A stretch of DNA of 11,670 nucleotides from Hymenopellis radicata (GCA_015501595.1 JADNRX010001283.1:1-11670), one strand, 5' to 3'. Positions 1 through 8,289 are shown, numbered from the stretch's first letter. Numbers and translations: made by a program. Notes: generated by a model from the sequence alone, not told the origin.

Positions 1-1047
1 GAGCCGGACGGCGACCTCTGGAACTAGAACGTGCTGTACAAAATTGATGGCTTGAAGCGGTTGAATCACCCGTCGGTCGATGGTTGCGAGAGGGACCAAG
101 TCCGTAAGAGTGTTATAAATAACCAGAAACCCTCGTTCTCCGTAGCTTCAGGACGTCAGGAAGGATACTAAGCCATGGAAAGAATAGCAGTACTCACTAC
201 CCAGGTTGCGTTGACTCGAAGTTAGCAAGCTGGTTGCGCAAACTTGACGCCGCAAGACTACCTTTCAATCTCACCTCCTGCATCATTTTTTTCCAGAAAA
301 TGCAATGAGAGAGCACTTCCGAGTCCCTACAGAGCGCCTTGATGTCCGATCTCATGGCTCGTACGCGCACTACCAGTTGATCCCAGTCTATTTGCATTGG
401 CCAGCCCCTTTCTTTCGCTTCTGGAAGAAGCTGCTCCTCGAAGCGGTGACGCATGCAAACCGACATGAAATCGTCAATCTTCGCCTTCCGGCCAAGAGGA
501 TTCCCTGGGCGAGGGAACGGCTGCGATTTACCTACGAGGGAATCTAAAAGCTGTGAAAGCGTCCTAGTCGGCTCACAGGGAAGGGGATCATCGCAGTAGG
601 GGCATAATGTAGCCGGGTCAACATCGAGGACTGCGAAAACGTAAGCATTGAACGACATTCGCGGTAAAGACACAATCACAGGGGTCGTCGCGGCACCGCT
701 TCGTAGATGGGCTCAAAGGACTGTATGAGAAGAACGGCGCGACTACCACTTGAGCAGAATGGTCCTCGGCGGACGATTCATCGGAGGAGACAACGACTCT
801 TCGTTTCGTTGCAGGTTTTCGACGTTGCTGACTGTCATGCGCTGTGTGATAGACAAGCCGTTAGGAACATGCCCTTGAACCAAGTATAAATCCCACCTGG
901 TAATGACAACGGACCTCCAGCGTCATTCAGATGCACGGCACCATACGGATGGCCTCTGGCCAAAGCAAATTTAGTTGATGCGTCGTCCTCTACATTCTTG
1001 CGTATAATTTTGTCATTCTTCTCTGCAGCACGCCGCGTCAAAAACAC
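1..1047 (-). CDS. RTC4-like domain protein, partial (C-terminus beyond window), at least 4 exons
   Basis: The reading direction is right to left and the gene runs off the left edge. My exon model is ~1047-897 (5' limit unknown), 841-680, 630-201 and 145-<1. The introns are 842-896 (55 nt, donor GTGGGA, branch CCTAAC, acceptor CACACAG), 631-679 (49 nt, GTGATT...TCGCAG) and 146-200 (55 nt, GTAGTG, branch CTGAC, acceptor GAAG). All phases match and the joined frame is open. The second exon reads KRRVVVSSDESS, an acidic/Ser-rich segment. The third carries LCPYCDDPLP and, further on, NPLGRKAKIDDFMSVCMRHR and WDQLVVRVRAM. The fourth reads YGERGFLVIYNTL. This order matches the RTC4-like domain (restriction of telomere capping protein 4) as found in multi-copy Agaricomycete proteins. 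Yeast Rtc4 is linked genetically to telomere capping; the biochemical role here is unknown. I see no stop or frameshift in the modelled part. No in-frame ATG was found before a TAA near 1058, so the 5' end needs another exon upstream. Confidence 0.82.
146..200 (-). other. spliceosomal intron in the RTC4-like gene
   Basis: This is a 55-nt intron on the minus strand. The reading frame ends in a TAG just after ...STQPG if it is not removed. Splicing GTAGTG...CTGACGTCCTGAAG restores QPG-YGERGFLV, the expected continuation of the domain. The CTGAC branch site lies about 13 nt before the acceptor. Confidence 0.8.
631..679 (-). other. spliceosomal intron in the RTC4-like gene
   Basis: This is a 49-nt minus-strand intron, donor GTGATT and acceptor TTTTCGCAG. 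It joins ...KRCRDDP to FLDVDPATLCPYC. If it is not spliced, the upstream exon frame hits a stop soon after. The donor is weaker than consensus, so the exact boundary is the least certain of the three in this gene. Confidence 0.65.
842..896 (-). other. spliceosomal intron in the RTC4-like gene
   Basis: This is a 55-nt minus-strand intron, donor GTGGGA, branch site CCTAAC and acceptor TATCACACAG. It joins ...GGPLSLP in phase 1 to AHDSQQRRKPATKRR. Without it the frame of the following exon is closed by a TAA just upstream. Confidence 0.65.
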
Positions 1048-1059
1048 CTCGACCGTATA

Positions 1060-1640
1060 TGTTTAGAAACTCGCCTTCGCGCGCAATATTTGAGAGCACG
1101 CTTAGTTTCCCTATGCCTTCTAACTTCTTGCCATCAACAGTCGCTACGGTTACGAGGCATTAAAACCCATCGATGATGAATTATGGAACATTTACAACGA
1201 TGCACAGTCTTTTCTGAAACGTCCTCGTCCGCATCGTCCCCCATGTTCTTGATGTCTTTGGTCACCGGTGGTAGGCTCGTTTAAGTCATAGAACATAGAA
1301 GAGCGCACCTTGGCGAACACCCTTTAGAGATCTCTTCTCCATTTTGCGTTGCTTTCTCGCCGTAGGATTCTCTAACCACTATGTCAAAACTTGAATCGAC
1401 GGCATTTTGAAATGACTGGCCAAGCTTCTGCCGAATATGTTTCATGAACTCGATGCGTCGTCGTAAATGTCTCTTCGCAAAAAGATACGCGCTGAAGGTG
1501 TTCCGATCTTCATTTGTAATTCGCGGTGAGGGAGATTTTGTCTTCAGACGGCCTGACAAGCTTCAGTTCAATGTCGACAACAAATGATTCAATAGGCTTA
1601 CCCATGGTAGCAATTTCTACAAGATGTATCTGAACCGTTG
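1060..1640 (-). pseudogene. unidentified frame-broken coding-like fragments
   Basis: Three adjacent minus-strand stretches look like protein but lie in different frames, and I could not join them with credible introns. An ATG near 1603 opens MGKPIESFVVDIELKL and ends at a TGA near 1512. A different frame (1281-1559) contains NTFSAYLFAKRHLRRRIEF and SFDIVVRESYGEKATQNGEE. A third piece near 1080-1160 contains VDGKKLEGIGKLSVLSNI. They may be the missing 5' exons of the RTC4-like gene, remnants of a neighbouring dead gene, or chance open frames. I do not recognise a family. Confidence 0.3.
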
Positions 1641-1731
1641 CGGTTGAGCGCTGAGCTGAAAGAGAGTGGCTGTGATGAAAGAGGGACTATCGAGGCAGCA
1701 CAGCCACACGACCGATTTCACCAATTTTACC

Positions 1732-2254
1732 CGAGCGACCGTAGGCTCGTGACCAGCTCGCTTCGCATCACGTGGCTGCGCTTATCACGGTTGCGAAGCG
1801 GCTGGAAACAAATGAGCCCGATTTGGCGGATGCTGCTAAATGAGACACCGCACTTGTCCTCGATGACCGACTTTTCTCCCAAAAAATTGTAAAAAGTTCA
1901 AGAAATGAAAAGTCATTTTTTCGTCATTTCAAGTCGATTGAGCATAGCCAGAAAATAGATTTTTTTTTTTCATGCATTCAGCCGGCAACGACAGGTCAAC
2001 CAGCAGTCAAGTAGGCACAAAAGTTTTTCTTTTTTCTGACATAGCACGTTGGGTTCAGAATGCAAAATGGATCACTTTTCATTTCTTAAACTTTTTACAT
2101 TTTTTGGCGAGTGAAGGAGCTCATCCAGCCCAAGTGCGGTGGCTGATTTGAGAGCATCCGCCAAATCAGGAACAAGTGGGACCAGCTGCTTCGCAAAAGT
2201 GATCAGCGCAGCCATGTGGTTGCGAAGCGGATGGACCCGAGCCTAGAGCGACCG
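1732..2254. repeat. large imperfect inverted repeat (two ~185-bp arms, ~154-bp spacer)
   Basis: The left arm is at 1732-1916 and the right arm at 2071-2254. Reverse-complementing the right arm aligns it with the left along its length. Shared blocks include TGGCTGCGCT, TTGCGAAGC, GATTTGGCGGATGCT, CACCGCACTTG, TAAAAAGTT and AAGAAATGAAAAGT. The arms differ by scattered substitutions and small indels. The spacer holds a T-run near 1960-1970. Outside the arms the plus strand carries similar direct repeats, ACCGATTTCACCAATTTTAC at ~1711 and ACCGATTTTTGACCAATTTT at ~2251. The structure fits an old foldback or MITE-like element. No transposase is visible. Confidence 0.7.
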
Positions 2255-2334
2255 ATTTTTGACCAATTTTGACTGAATTTGAAGGACGTGACTCGCATGC
2301 CTCGGTCATCTCCATTCTCGCCCGAGTGAGTGAG

Positions 2335-2345
2335 AGTTCGAATCC
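2335..2345 (+). promoter_or_regulatory. RNA polymerase III B-box-like sequence
   Basis: AGTTCGAATCC matches the tRNA B-box consensus GGTTCGANTCC at 10 of 11 positions. It is followed after a C-run by CTCTTTTT, a possible Pol III stop. A weak acceptor-like pairing (GGACGTG at 2284, CACGCCC at 2347, 6 of 7 pairs) surrounds it, but the T-stem does not pair and no A box or anticodon arm is convincing. At best it is a decayed tRNA-derived (SINE-like) remnant. Confidence 0.25.
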
Positions 2346-2359
2346 CCACGCCCCCCCCC

Positions 2360-2870
2360 TCTTTTTATTTATTTTTATTTTTATTATTCATCAGGAAAAG
2401 GGATACCAGGCTCAGGATGACTGTGATAGGCCACGGTTGACCATAGTTGACCAGGAGATGAAATTATATAGGTTACCAAGTTGACTCTGAGAAAGGTTCG
2501 GACCTGCGGCCTAACTCAAGTCACTCTGAGGTTGGCTCTGGCATGACTTAGAGATACACTAGCATACTCAGATGAACCTTAAAGAAACTCACCCTTATAG
2601 AAATTGACCTGAGTTAACTACACTACTAAAGTGAAAGTTGACATCGATTCTCTAAAACCCCACTCAGTTCCAACTATGGCATATCCCATAATCAAGCAGA
2701 TATTGAATCATATTGACAGGATGATACACAATACTATGTACATGAAATAATATTGAACTGATGCCTATGTACGGGGCGCACAAGAAGCGGAATAGGTAGC
2801 CATCACATACAGAGAAGTAGTCGTGCGTTTGCGTGTGGGTCAGCCTCACTGTCCCATACACATGAAACAT
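2360..2870. other. AT-rich stretch without supported genes
   Basis: It starts with T/A-rich simple sequence (2360-2390), followed by unremarkable sequence. It contains the small near-tandem motif GGTTGACCATAGTTGACCA near 2436 but no reading frame with protein-like composition. Nothing else was recognised. Confidence 0.5.
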
Positions 2871-2888
2871 CACCTACTTACTGTACTA

Positions 2889-3022
2889 TTACGATCATAG
2901 GTTCGGTCACGGGTCACAGCCCAAAAAAACGGGTGGTGCCAGGAATTTTCTTTTGATTATTCTGAATTTTTTTGAATTAATTTTGGTTAAAAATTCTGGT
3001 CCGACTGAACCTATGATCGTAA
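2889..3022. mobile_element. MITE-like element 1 (134 bp, ~20-bp TIRs, long direct-repeat flank)
   Basis: The left end reads TTACGATCATAGGTTCGGTC and the right end is its reverse complement with one mismatch (19 of 20). The exact 10-mer TACTGTACTA flanks both ends (2879-2888 and 3023-3032). Because TIR and flank share symmetric bases, the target-site duplication could be 10, 8 or 6 bp, with TIRs starting TTACG, ATTACG or TATTACG. That would fit Mutator-like or hAT-like non-autonomous elements. The interior is AT-rich and non-coding. Confidence 0.8.
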
Positions 3023-3281
3023 TACTGTACTAACGGGACCACATCTTCATAGGATGTTATGTGTTACGGACCCTGACCAATGGCTAACATCTTCATTTTC
3101 AGGCACAAATACAGAAATTACTATATATGGAGCATTGGGCGGCAGCCCGATGCGAAAAACTGCCATTTTGGGCCTTGTATACCTCAAAATCTGCTCTGTT
3201 ATGTGTTATGAAAGATAAATAAGCTCATTTCAGAGGCCCCTGTGACGTGTTATGTGAATTAGCGGTCCCGTTAGTACAGTA
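3023..3281. mobile_element. MITE-like element 2 (259 bp), split at its left end by element 1
   Basis: The termini TACTGTACTAACGGGACC (3023-3040) and GGTCCCGTTAGTACAGTA (3264-3281) are perfect 18-bp inverted repeats. The first 10 bases of the left terminus are the same 10-mer that flanks element 1, so element 1 most simply inserted inside this terminal repeat and duplicated it. The true left end would then be at or just before 2879. A TA target site is possible but not proven. Inside are a small GGGC-GGCA-GCCC hairpin near 3136 and a direct repeat of ACATCTTCAT (3041 and ~3088). There is no coding sequence. Confidence 0.75.
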
Positions 3282-3284
3282 CTA

Positions 3285-4215
3285 CAGTATTGATGACGCG
3301 TCCTAGCAGTCATCTCCACCAGGGGAAGGAAGTCCAGTAATGATCGCCTTGATGTGTGCCGTTCTTGTTGTCCTCCCAGTCTTGTTATTGATATCCTCAT
3401 TGGGCAAGGTAATCGTTGTTAAGCCGCGTCGTTGTCCTCGATATGGATGGTCGCCGCTATCATCATTGTAAGCAGTGCCGTAGTTGGCTCCTCGTCATTG
3501 CAATCCAAGATAACGTGTTGTTGCCGTATATACATTGATATCCTCATACCTGAGTTGGCGTGTGCGATAAAGTGGTCAGAAATAGTTGTAAGCCGAAATA
3601 AATATCAACGTACACAGCGCCGCGGCATGCTAGACTTTGGTGAACTTCGCTCGACGGGAGATGATCCTCGTCCAGGTCATGGTAGGCCCCCCTCATTATT
3701 ATCTGTAGTCCTCATTCGTGATTGTCGTCCTCGACGAGCGTGATGAGCCTTATCGTGGCAAGGAGTGGTTCTCGTCGTCGCGTGATAGCGGATGCTCTTG
3801 CTGCGTCGTTTACAAAAGTCAGCCTCATTGTCAAGTGTAGGCATAAGTACGCACCTTGACCTGCAGTTCCAATTATTATGTCCGAAGCCGACTGCTGTTG
3901 AGACAGGTTGGTCAGAGGAGAAGTCGTTCCAGCGAAAGAATCAATACACACCTTCAGACGCCAATGTGGCATCAGCCAAGGGGACTCCACAAAGAAATCC
4001 AAGGGCAAGTGGCGGGTGGGAGGCATCGGTTGGTCGTCGGTGGGGGTGGTTTAACGTTACAAGCGGAGCAAGAAATGGAAAAGTTTGCACGCTCGTGACA
4101 GGGCCCGCCTGTGGACGTGGCAGGGTTTGACGCCGATTTGATGGTGGTGGTGTAAAGAGAGGCGAATGCAACATTACTTGGGGAAGTCAACATAGTCGTG
4201 ACGTGGACGTTACTC
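3285..4215. other. no supported gene; possibly decayed minisatellite
   Basis: The open frames on both strands have no convincing composition or splice structure. The words TGTCCTCGAT, GATATCCTCAT and GTCCTCGACGAGCG recur at 3380-3750. They resemble the reverse complement of the 24-bp minisatellite near 10800, so this may be a strongly diverged copy of such an array. That similarity is weak. Confidence 0.3.
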
Positions 4216-4219
4216 ACTG

Positions 4220-4400
4220 TCAGCCCATAGCCCATAGACGGGTAAAATTTGGAGCCAAGGCAATGTTCTCAGGATGGTAGCACTGCGGCCTGCTGGCATC
4301 TGCCGCTGCTCTCGCAAAGACCACCTGTAGGATGCAGCGGGCAACGCGCTGCTTCATGATGACTTCTCTCCAGTCGACAGTGCCAGCATCTGGAAAGTGC
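4220..4400 (-). other. weak coding-like fragment, unidentified
   Basis: The minus frame from about 4400 down to 4220 reads GTVDWREVIMKQRVARCIL, then FARAAADASRPQCYHPENI, and ends in a stop. A GTGAGT donor-like site follows just beyond the stop. The composition is protein-like, but the fragment is short and I recognise no family. It may be an eroded exon or chance. The small tandem repeat AGCCCATAGCCCATAG lies at its 3' end. Confidence 0.2.
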
Positions 4401-4639
4401 GGCCTGTTCTGACAGAGCTTACGCGTGGACAGAATCACACTAGCAATGGTACAAAAAGAGAGACAAGAGAGAACAGAGAAGAGATGTCCATGCCGATCGT
4501 GGTGGTGGTTGGAGGGAGAAAGGAGACTTCCAACCGTGATCAAATGTTGCTCGGATCGCCGGTTCCGACATCTGACCATCGTTCAGACGTGTCTTTGGCG
4601 GCGAATGCTAGTACAAAGCAGCTTAGAGATAGAGGGGAC

Positions 4640-5545
4640 AGGACTATGTAAATCTACTTAATATTTGTATAATATGGCCTGGCCCGACGTACCACATATG
4701 GTGTCTTAAGACAGTGTTAGTGCTGATAAGTGCACGTATGATCTTTATGTAGACCAAAAAAATGACCAAAAAATAGAACATTCAAATATGTGTCAGGAAT
4801 GCATCCTGCAATATTTTAAGGTGTCAACGGTCTTCGTTGTCACGCTGGAGGGCATCCAAGTCGTCGAAAACTGCTCGGTCCGATCATCCGAGTGGTGATC
4901 GCACTAGCATTTTTGTCCTCAAGGTCCCATTCTTACCACCACCGCTTGGGTTTCATACGCGACCGTCTCTCCACGATGACCTAATCTCCTCGTCGTCACA
5001 TCTGGGGCGGTCAGACCGTTCGAATCAGCTATGCAGCTGCGTCAACAATGAAGATTCTGTGATGCCCCGTCTCTGTACTCCCAGAGGCAGCAAGTGCCAA
5101 CTTAGCGACAGCAACTTCCATGGATGACATAGGAATAATGTAAGAATGAGAAGCGACGTGTGGGGTGTGTAGACTGGGCTGCTGCTCGGTCTGCGCTGAC
5201 AAGTACGTTTATTTTTTCTGCATAGATCATCTTGTTGATTTTTTTGTAAACTTCTCTTAGTCCCCTTCTTGCCGCCCGTGGCGTGGCCTTCCTCCTTCCT
5301 TGCACGGTGTGCTCGACGGTTCAGATCTGCGCTTCTCCCAAGCGTATACATCACAGAAATGGGCCTCTGAAATGCCGAGAGTAGCCACTACCTGCGACGA
5401 CGCTGAGAACAGGCATGGAAGAAAGTACTCGTCTTTTGCCTACCAGTGAGCTCAAATTTTTTCATTTTTCGTTCTTCAATTGAATGCGATTTTAGCTACA
5501 TTGCGCTTAGAAATAGGACTTGTATCTGTCAAGGCTCTCTCCGAT
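4640..5545. other. no supported gene
   Basis: It includes an AT-rich stretch at 4640-4830 with the perfect palindrome TGTCTTAAGACA near 4703. After that come short overlapping open frames on both strands with no splice model or recognisable motif. A minus-strand segment near 5130-5290 (GLREVYKKINKMIYAEKINV) looks mildly protein-like but cannot be assigned. Confidence 0.4.
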
Positions 5546-5895
5546 GCACGTAGAGTCAATCATCTGTACTAGCATCGGGCCACTGTCGTACAAGACGGCG
5601 CTCATAGCGGCTGAGCAGCAGGAACCGACAGGCCCTCACATAGCCGCCATCCTCGAGAGCATGCGCGCCTAGGGTGTCAAAGGTGTTGTTAGGACTGTAG
5701 TTGATCGAAGGCGCACCCAACATCCTGCTCTTCGACACTGGCAGCCAGTACCAGTGGAAGGGCAATCTGTGCCATCTCGCTGGCATCTCAAGCCCATCGC
5801 ACGACTACAAGACGAATAAGACCGTCGTGTTTGGGTACCTCATCACGTGGTTCCTTGGCAGATATGCCTCGCGCCAACTCACCACAGCCGTTGTC

Positions 5896-5937
5896 GCCCG
5901 CCTTCACAAATGGCTGGCCCGCTTTCACAAATGGCTG
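5896..5937 (+). repeat. 21-bp tandem duplication inside the glycogen synthase fragment
   Basis: GCCCGCCTTCACAAATGGCT(G) at 5896-5916 is followed directly by a copy at 5917-5937 that differs at one base. It duplicates seven codons in frame ([14 protein letters not shown]), where the functional enzyme has a single HEWLAG-type segment. Confidence 0.9.
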
Positions 5938-6141
5938 GCAGGACTTGCCATCCCGCTCTACCGCAAACACCATATCGATGTCACTACCATCTTTACCACA
6001 CGAGCAACGCTCCTGGGATGCTGCCTCTCCGCAGGTTCCGTCGACTTTGACAACAATCTCTAATATTTTGACGTGGACCACGAAGCGGGAAAACGCGGGA
6101 TCTATCACAGATACTGCATTGAACGCTCTACTGCCCACTGT

Positions 6142-6175
6142 GCCGACATCTTCACCACGCCGACGTCTTCACCAC
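6142..6175 (+). repeat. 17-bp tandem duplication at the end of the glycogen synthase fragment
   Basis: GCCGACATCTTCACCAC (6142-6158) is followed immediately by GCCGACGTCTTCACCAC (6159-6175), one mismatch. It duplicates the ADVFTT coding segment out of frame. Similarity to glycogen synthase stops here. Confidence 0.88.
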
Positions 6176-6179
6176 CGGA

Positions 6180-6500
6180 GAATGGGCCGCCCCAGTTTGT
6201 AGTCTAGTGTTTATATCGGGGTCTGTACCGTGATTGGGCTTATTACATAAGTCACCCATTTAAGGTAGACTACGTAAGCTCAGCCAGCCAGCAGCCAGCC
6301 ACCAATTTTGCTTAGGAACAATAGGCAGAGGAAAACTGGTGAATTTTGTAGCACTAGTAGGTATAACTAACACATTTCGTAGCTACAACACGAAGTACAG
6401 AATATATGATAGGTTCTGACCATCACTGTATCATCAAGCTAGAAATTGACGTACCTCAGCATTGCAGTTACCATGCCATGTTAAGCGCGGTATCCCAGTC
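6180..6500. other. non-coding stretch with short AGCC repeat
   Basis: It holds CAGCCAGCCAGCAGCCAGCC near 6280-6300, a simple AGCC-type repeat. I see no gene or other structure. Confidence 0.45.
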
Positions 6501-6529
6501 ATGATGTCCGAGTTGCTAAATTGCTGTGC

Positions 6530-6705
6530 TTTCGTCGACGTGCTCGCGTCGTCGTATCGCAATATCCAAGTTCCTTCTGTGCTTTTGTCGTCGTGTTCGG
6601 ATTGCCGTGGTGCTCGTGTGCCGCAGTCGCGGTGCTTGCATTGCCGTGCTTGCGTGCCGCCGTCGCCGTCGCTGTGCTCATCCCGCAGTCGCGGTGCTCG
6701 CATAC
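6530..6705. repeat. GC-rich degenerate minisatellite
   Basis: The block CCGCAGTCGCGGTGCT occurs twice exactly (near 6630 and 6683). It is embedded in related words such as TTGCCGTGGTGCTCGTGTGC and GCCGTCGCCGTCGCTGTGCT. The repeat has no stops in several frames, so both strands show spurious open frames (for example an Ala/Thr/His-rich one on the minus strand). The unit length is irregular (~20-40 bp). Confidence 0.6.
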
Positions 6706-6719
6706 ATCAGGAAAGGCCT

Positions 6720-7030
6720 ATATGCCTTAAGGTGTTTTAAGATTCATGTCGCTTGAACATCAAACTTTAAGCTTCAAAAAGCTCCTAAGGCTCCAAAAAG
6801 CTCCAAAGACATCTTAAAGCTAACGTATTATAGTCATGAAACTTAAGACGGCAAAAGGCGGTAAAAGGACGACTAAAGATAACTTTAGACGTGGGCTTCA
6901 AACATGTCTATCCTAAGGCAACTTAAGACTTGCAGCATTGTTACAATCAACTTAAGACATTAAAAGATGTCTTAATGCGACTTGATGCAGATGCTGTAAG
7001 GATATCTATCCTCAAGCAGCTTAAGATTTA
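6720..7030. repeat. degenerate CTTAAG-rich repeat, ~98-bp period
   Basis: Segments 6904-6929 and 7002-7027 match at 21 of 26 bases, 98 bp apart. A 19-bp tandem pair lies at 6771-6808 (17 of 19 identical, GCTYCAAAAAGCTCC core). CTTAAGA or CTTAA words recur throughout. The 14-mer AAGGCAACTTAAGA (6915-6928) recurs at 11608-11621 in the right-hand repeat block, in the same orientation. It is non-coding. Confidence 0.6.
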
Positions 7031-7040
7031 AACAGTATTA

Positions 7041-8289
7041 TTATCTACTACTTGTGTTCAAGCAAACAAGGAACATAGATAAGATCAAAAAATAAAACAA
7101 AAAAATATGTACAGTAGCATAGTGACAGTAAAAGTGAGAGTCCGATCCGAAGGAGACACTGCTGCTCGTCGTCTGGCGCTTCCGCGGAGTCGATTGTAGT
7201 GGTGGTGAGAGGGAGAGAGAAGGTCTCCCAACACCGTTCAGATCCACACTCCGGGCGGTGTCGGTCTTGGTAGTCGTCGACAAGATTACTGTTGGAAATG
7301 AATTGAGGAATGAAAGACTAAGAGAAAGCATACCTCGCGCGGGAGCATCGTGAATTCAGATAGCGAATGAGGCGAAAGACGAAAGATGAAAGAGACTGCG
7401 AAAGGGGTGCGAGGTGAGCGTGAATGACACCGATGTCGAGGTGGATGATGAGCCGGGCGACGATTGGACTGACACGGATGACGGAGAGCTGGGCGCATGC
7501 ACATCTGGTTGCGAATCTGGAAGAAAAGATGGAACAAAGTCGCCGGCATTGGGATTACGAGGGTCTGTGGAAGAAGCGACAGATTCTGGTGGAGATGGGG
7601 GGAACACGCGGTGGAATGGGCGTCGAAAAAAGGAACGTATGTCTTCTTTGAGGGACCTGGGGGCATTACTTCTGGCGAAGATGGTAGTGCGGCAGAAGAC
7701 GTGACGGGGGGGGGCGAGTTGCGGGCAACTTGCGTCTTCGAAGATGCAAGAACGGCAGGGTTGATGAGCGGAGTGTTCTCGTTCGCCGTGGGGATGCTGG
7801 CCATGCTTGGCATGAACGGACGGGGTCTCTTCATTAGGTCGAGGCGCCCTGCGCAGTTGCTCGGTGTACCGTTGTCGCATGCCATCGTCGAGAAACGTTG
7901 CTGCTCCGCCCTGGAGGCTGACGTGTTCGTGCTGCTAGCTGTAAGAGCAGCAAGAAGTTAACATCTAAATCCGCGCCGCCACAAGAGAAGTGGGCGAGAC
8001 CGGGGGCTGGAGGCGGGCGTTGTGGGGTATCGATGACCCACGCCATCAGGTCAGCAGTATACTCCGTCCGCACAAGGTGGCGCATGGCGGCCGCACTGTC
8101 AGGCGTTAAACCAAGGCACTGAAAACGGTGTTAGAGAGCCTAGAGACAGCAGGTTAGCCCGGAATGCAAATGAAATCGATAATAAATACACACCCTGTTA
8201 AACTCGGCGCGTCTGTGACGCCCGCCTCCCCGAATCCTTGTCCCAGACGTGTCGTAGCGCCGTTTCAGACTAAACAGTGCCATTGACAT
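7041..8289 (-). CDS. hypothetical spliced protein, unidentified, 3' part uncertain
   Basis: The model starts at ATG 8289. Exon 1 (8289-8194, 32 codons, MSMALFSLKRRYDTSG..., very basic) joins in phase 0 across a 75-nt intron to exon 2 (8118-8001, CLGLTPDSAAAMRHLVRTEY, then LMAWVIDTPQRPPPAP). That joins in phase 1 across a 62-nt intron to exon 3 (from 7938, ASSTNTSASRAEQQRFSTM, then PSMASIPTANENTPLINPAV, VTSSAALPSSPEVMPPGPSK). The frame stays open across both joins, which supports it. Exon 3 is Ser/Pro-rich and stays open to at least ~7600. After that several frames are open and I cannot choose. A clean intron at 7289-7333 shows that transcription-type structure continues to ~7150. No signal peptide or known domain was recognised. 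It could be a real lineage-specific gene or a decaying one. The ATG is the first in frame but upstream exons are not excluded. Confidence 0.5.
7289..7333 (-). other. putative spliceosomal intron (45 nt)
   Basis: The donor is GTATGC after CGCGCGAG, the acceptor CATTTCCAACAG. One frame across it reads RYLNSRCSRAS-NLVDDYQD and continues TFSLPLTTTTIDSAEAPDDE. This resembles SFPSSLTTTIDDRYPQDD in the exon at 9144-9360. Confidence 0.55.
7939..8000 (-). other. putative spliceosomal intron (62 nt)
   Basis: The donor is GTCTCG after CAGCCCCCG, with TGTTAAC as a branch-like site and a strong pyrimidine-rich acceptor TGCTCTTACAG. It joins PPPAP to ASSTNTSASRAEQQ in frame. The donor is below consensus. 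Confidence 0.55.
8119..8193 (-). other. putative spliceosomal intron (75 nt)
   Basis: The donor is GTGTGT after AACAGG, the branch site CTAAC and the acceptor CCGTTTTCAG. A closer alternative acceptor CTCTAG ends at 8140. The TTTTCAG choice keeps the frame open (EFNR joined to CLGLTPDS). Confidence 0.6.

Larger units (their letters stand above)
5562..6175 (+). pseudogene. glycogen synthase pseudogene fragment (N-terminal part of the enzyme)
   Basis: Translation gives a degraded match to the eukaryotic (GT3) glycogen synthase, which adds glucose from UDP-glucose to glycogen in the cytosol. In order: IGPLSYKTA (5574), [35 protein letters not shown] (5701), [60 protein letters not shown] and HCADIFTT. 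All are signature segments of the family in the right order. It is dead: there are in-frame stops at MRA-TAG, at TAG just before LIEGAP (where the family has Trp) and at TAA after DFDNNL (usually Gln), plus a frameshift near 5680. Two short tandem duplications lie inside it (5896-5937, 6142-6175). The start of the gene and everything after ADIFTT are absent. Homology ends abruptly at both sides, so this is a fragment, not a full decayed gene. I see no introns within it. Confidence 0.93.

Noticed and set aside
2284..2353. Complete tRNA gene
   Set aside because: Six of seven acceptor pairs and a B-box-like T-loop exist, but the T-stem does not pair and no D arm, A box or anticodon arm forms.
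2889..3281. A single element carrying both sets of inverted repeats
   Set aside because: Each pair of inverted repeats bounds its own interval, and the shared 10-mer is explained by insertion with target duplication, so two elements is simpler.
5701..6063. Independent 120-aa plus-strand gene
   Set aside because: It is only the longest uninterrupted piece of the glycogen synthase pseudogene; homology continues past the stop on both sides.
5562..6175. RIP mutation as the cause of the stops in the glycogen synthase fragment
   Set aside because: One stop fits C-to-T and one fits G-to-A, but another needs a transversion, and the fragment keeps normal GC content. The case is not strong.
7414..7961. 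Overlapping plus-strand open frames, one acidic (DDEPGDDWTDTDDGE) and one Trp/Arg-rich
   Set aside because: They are antisense to the Ser/Pro-rich minus-strand frame, which has better support from introns in matching phase.
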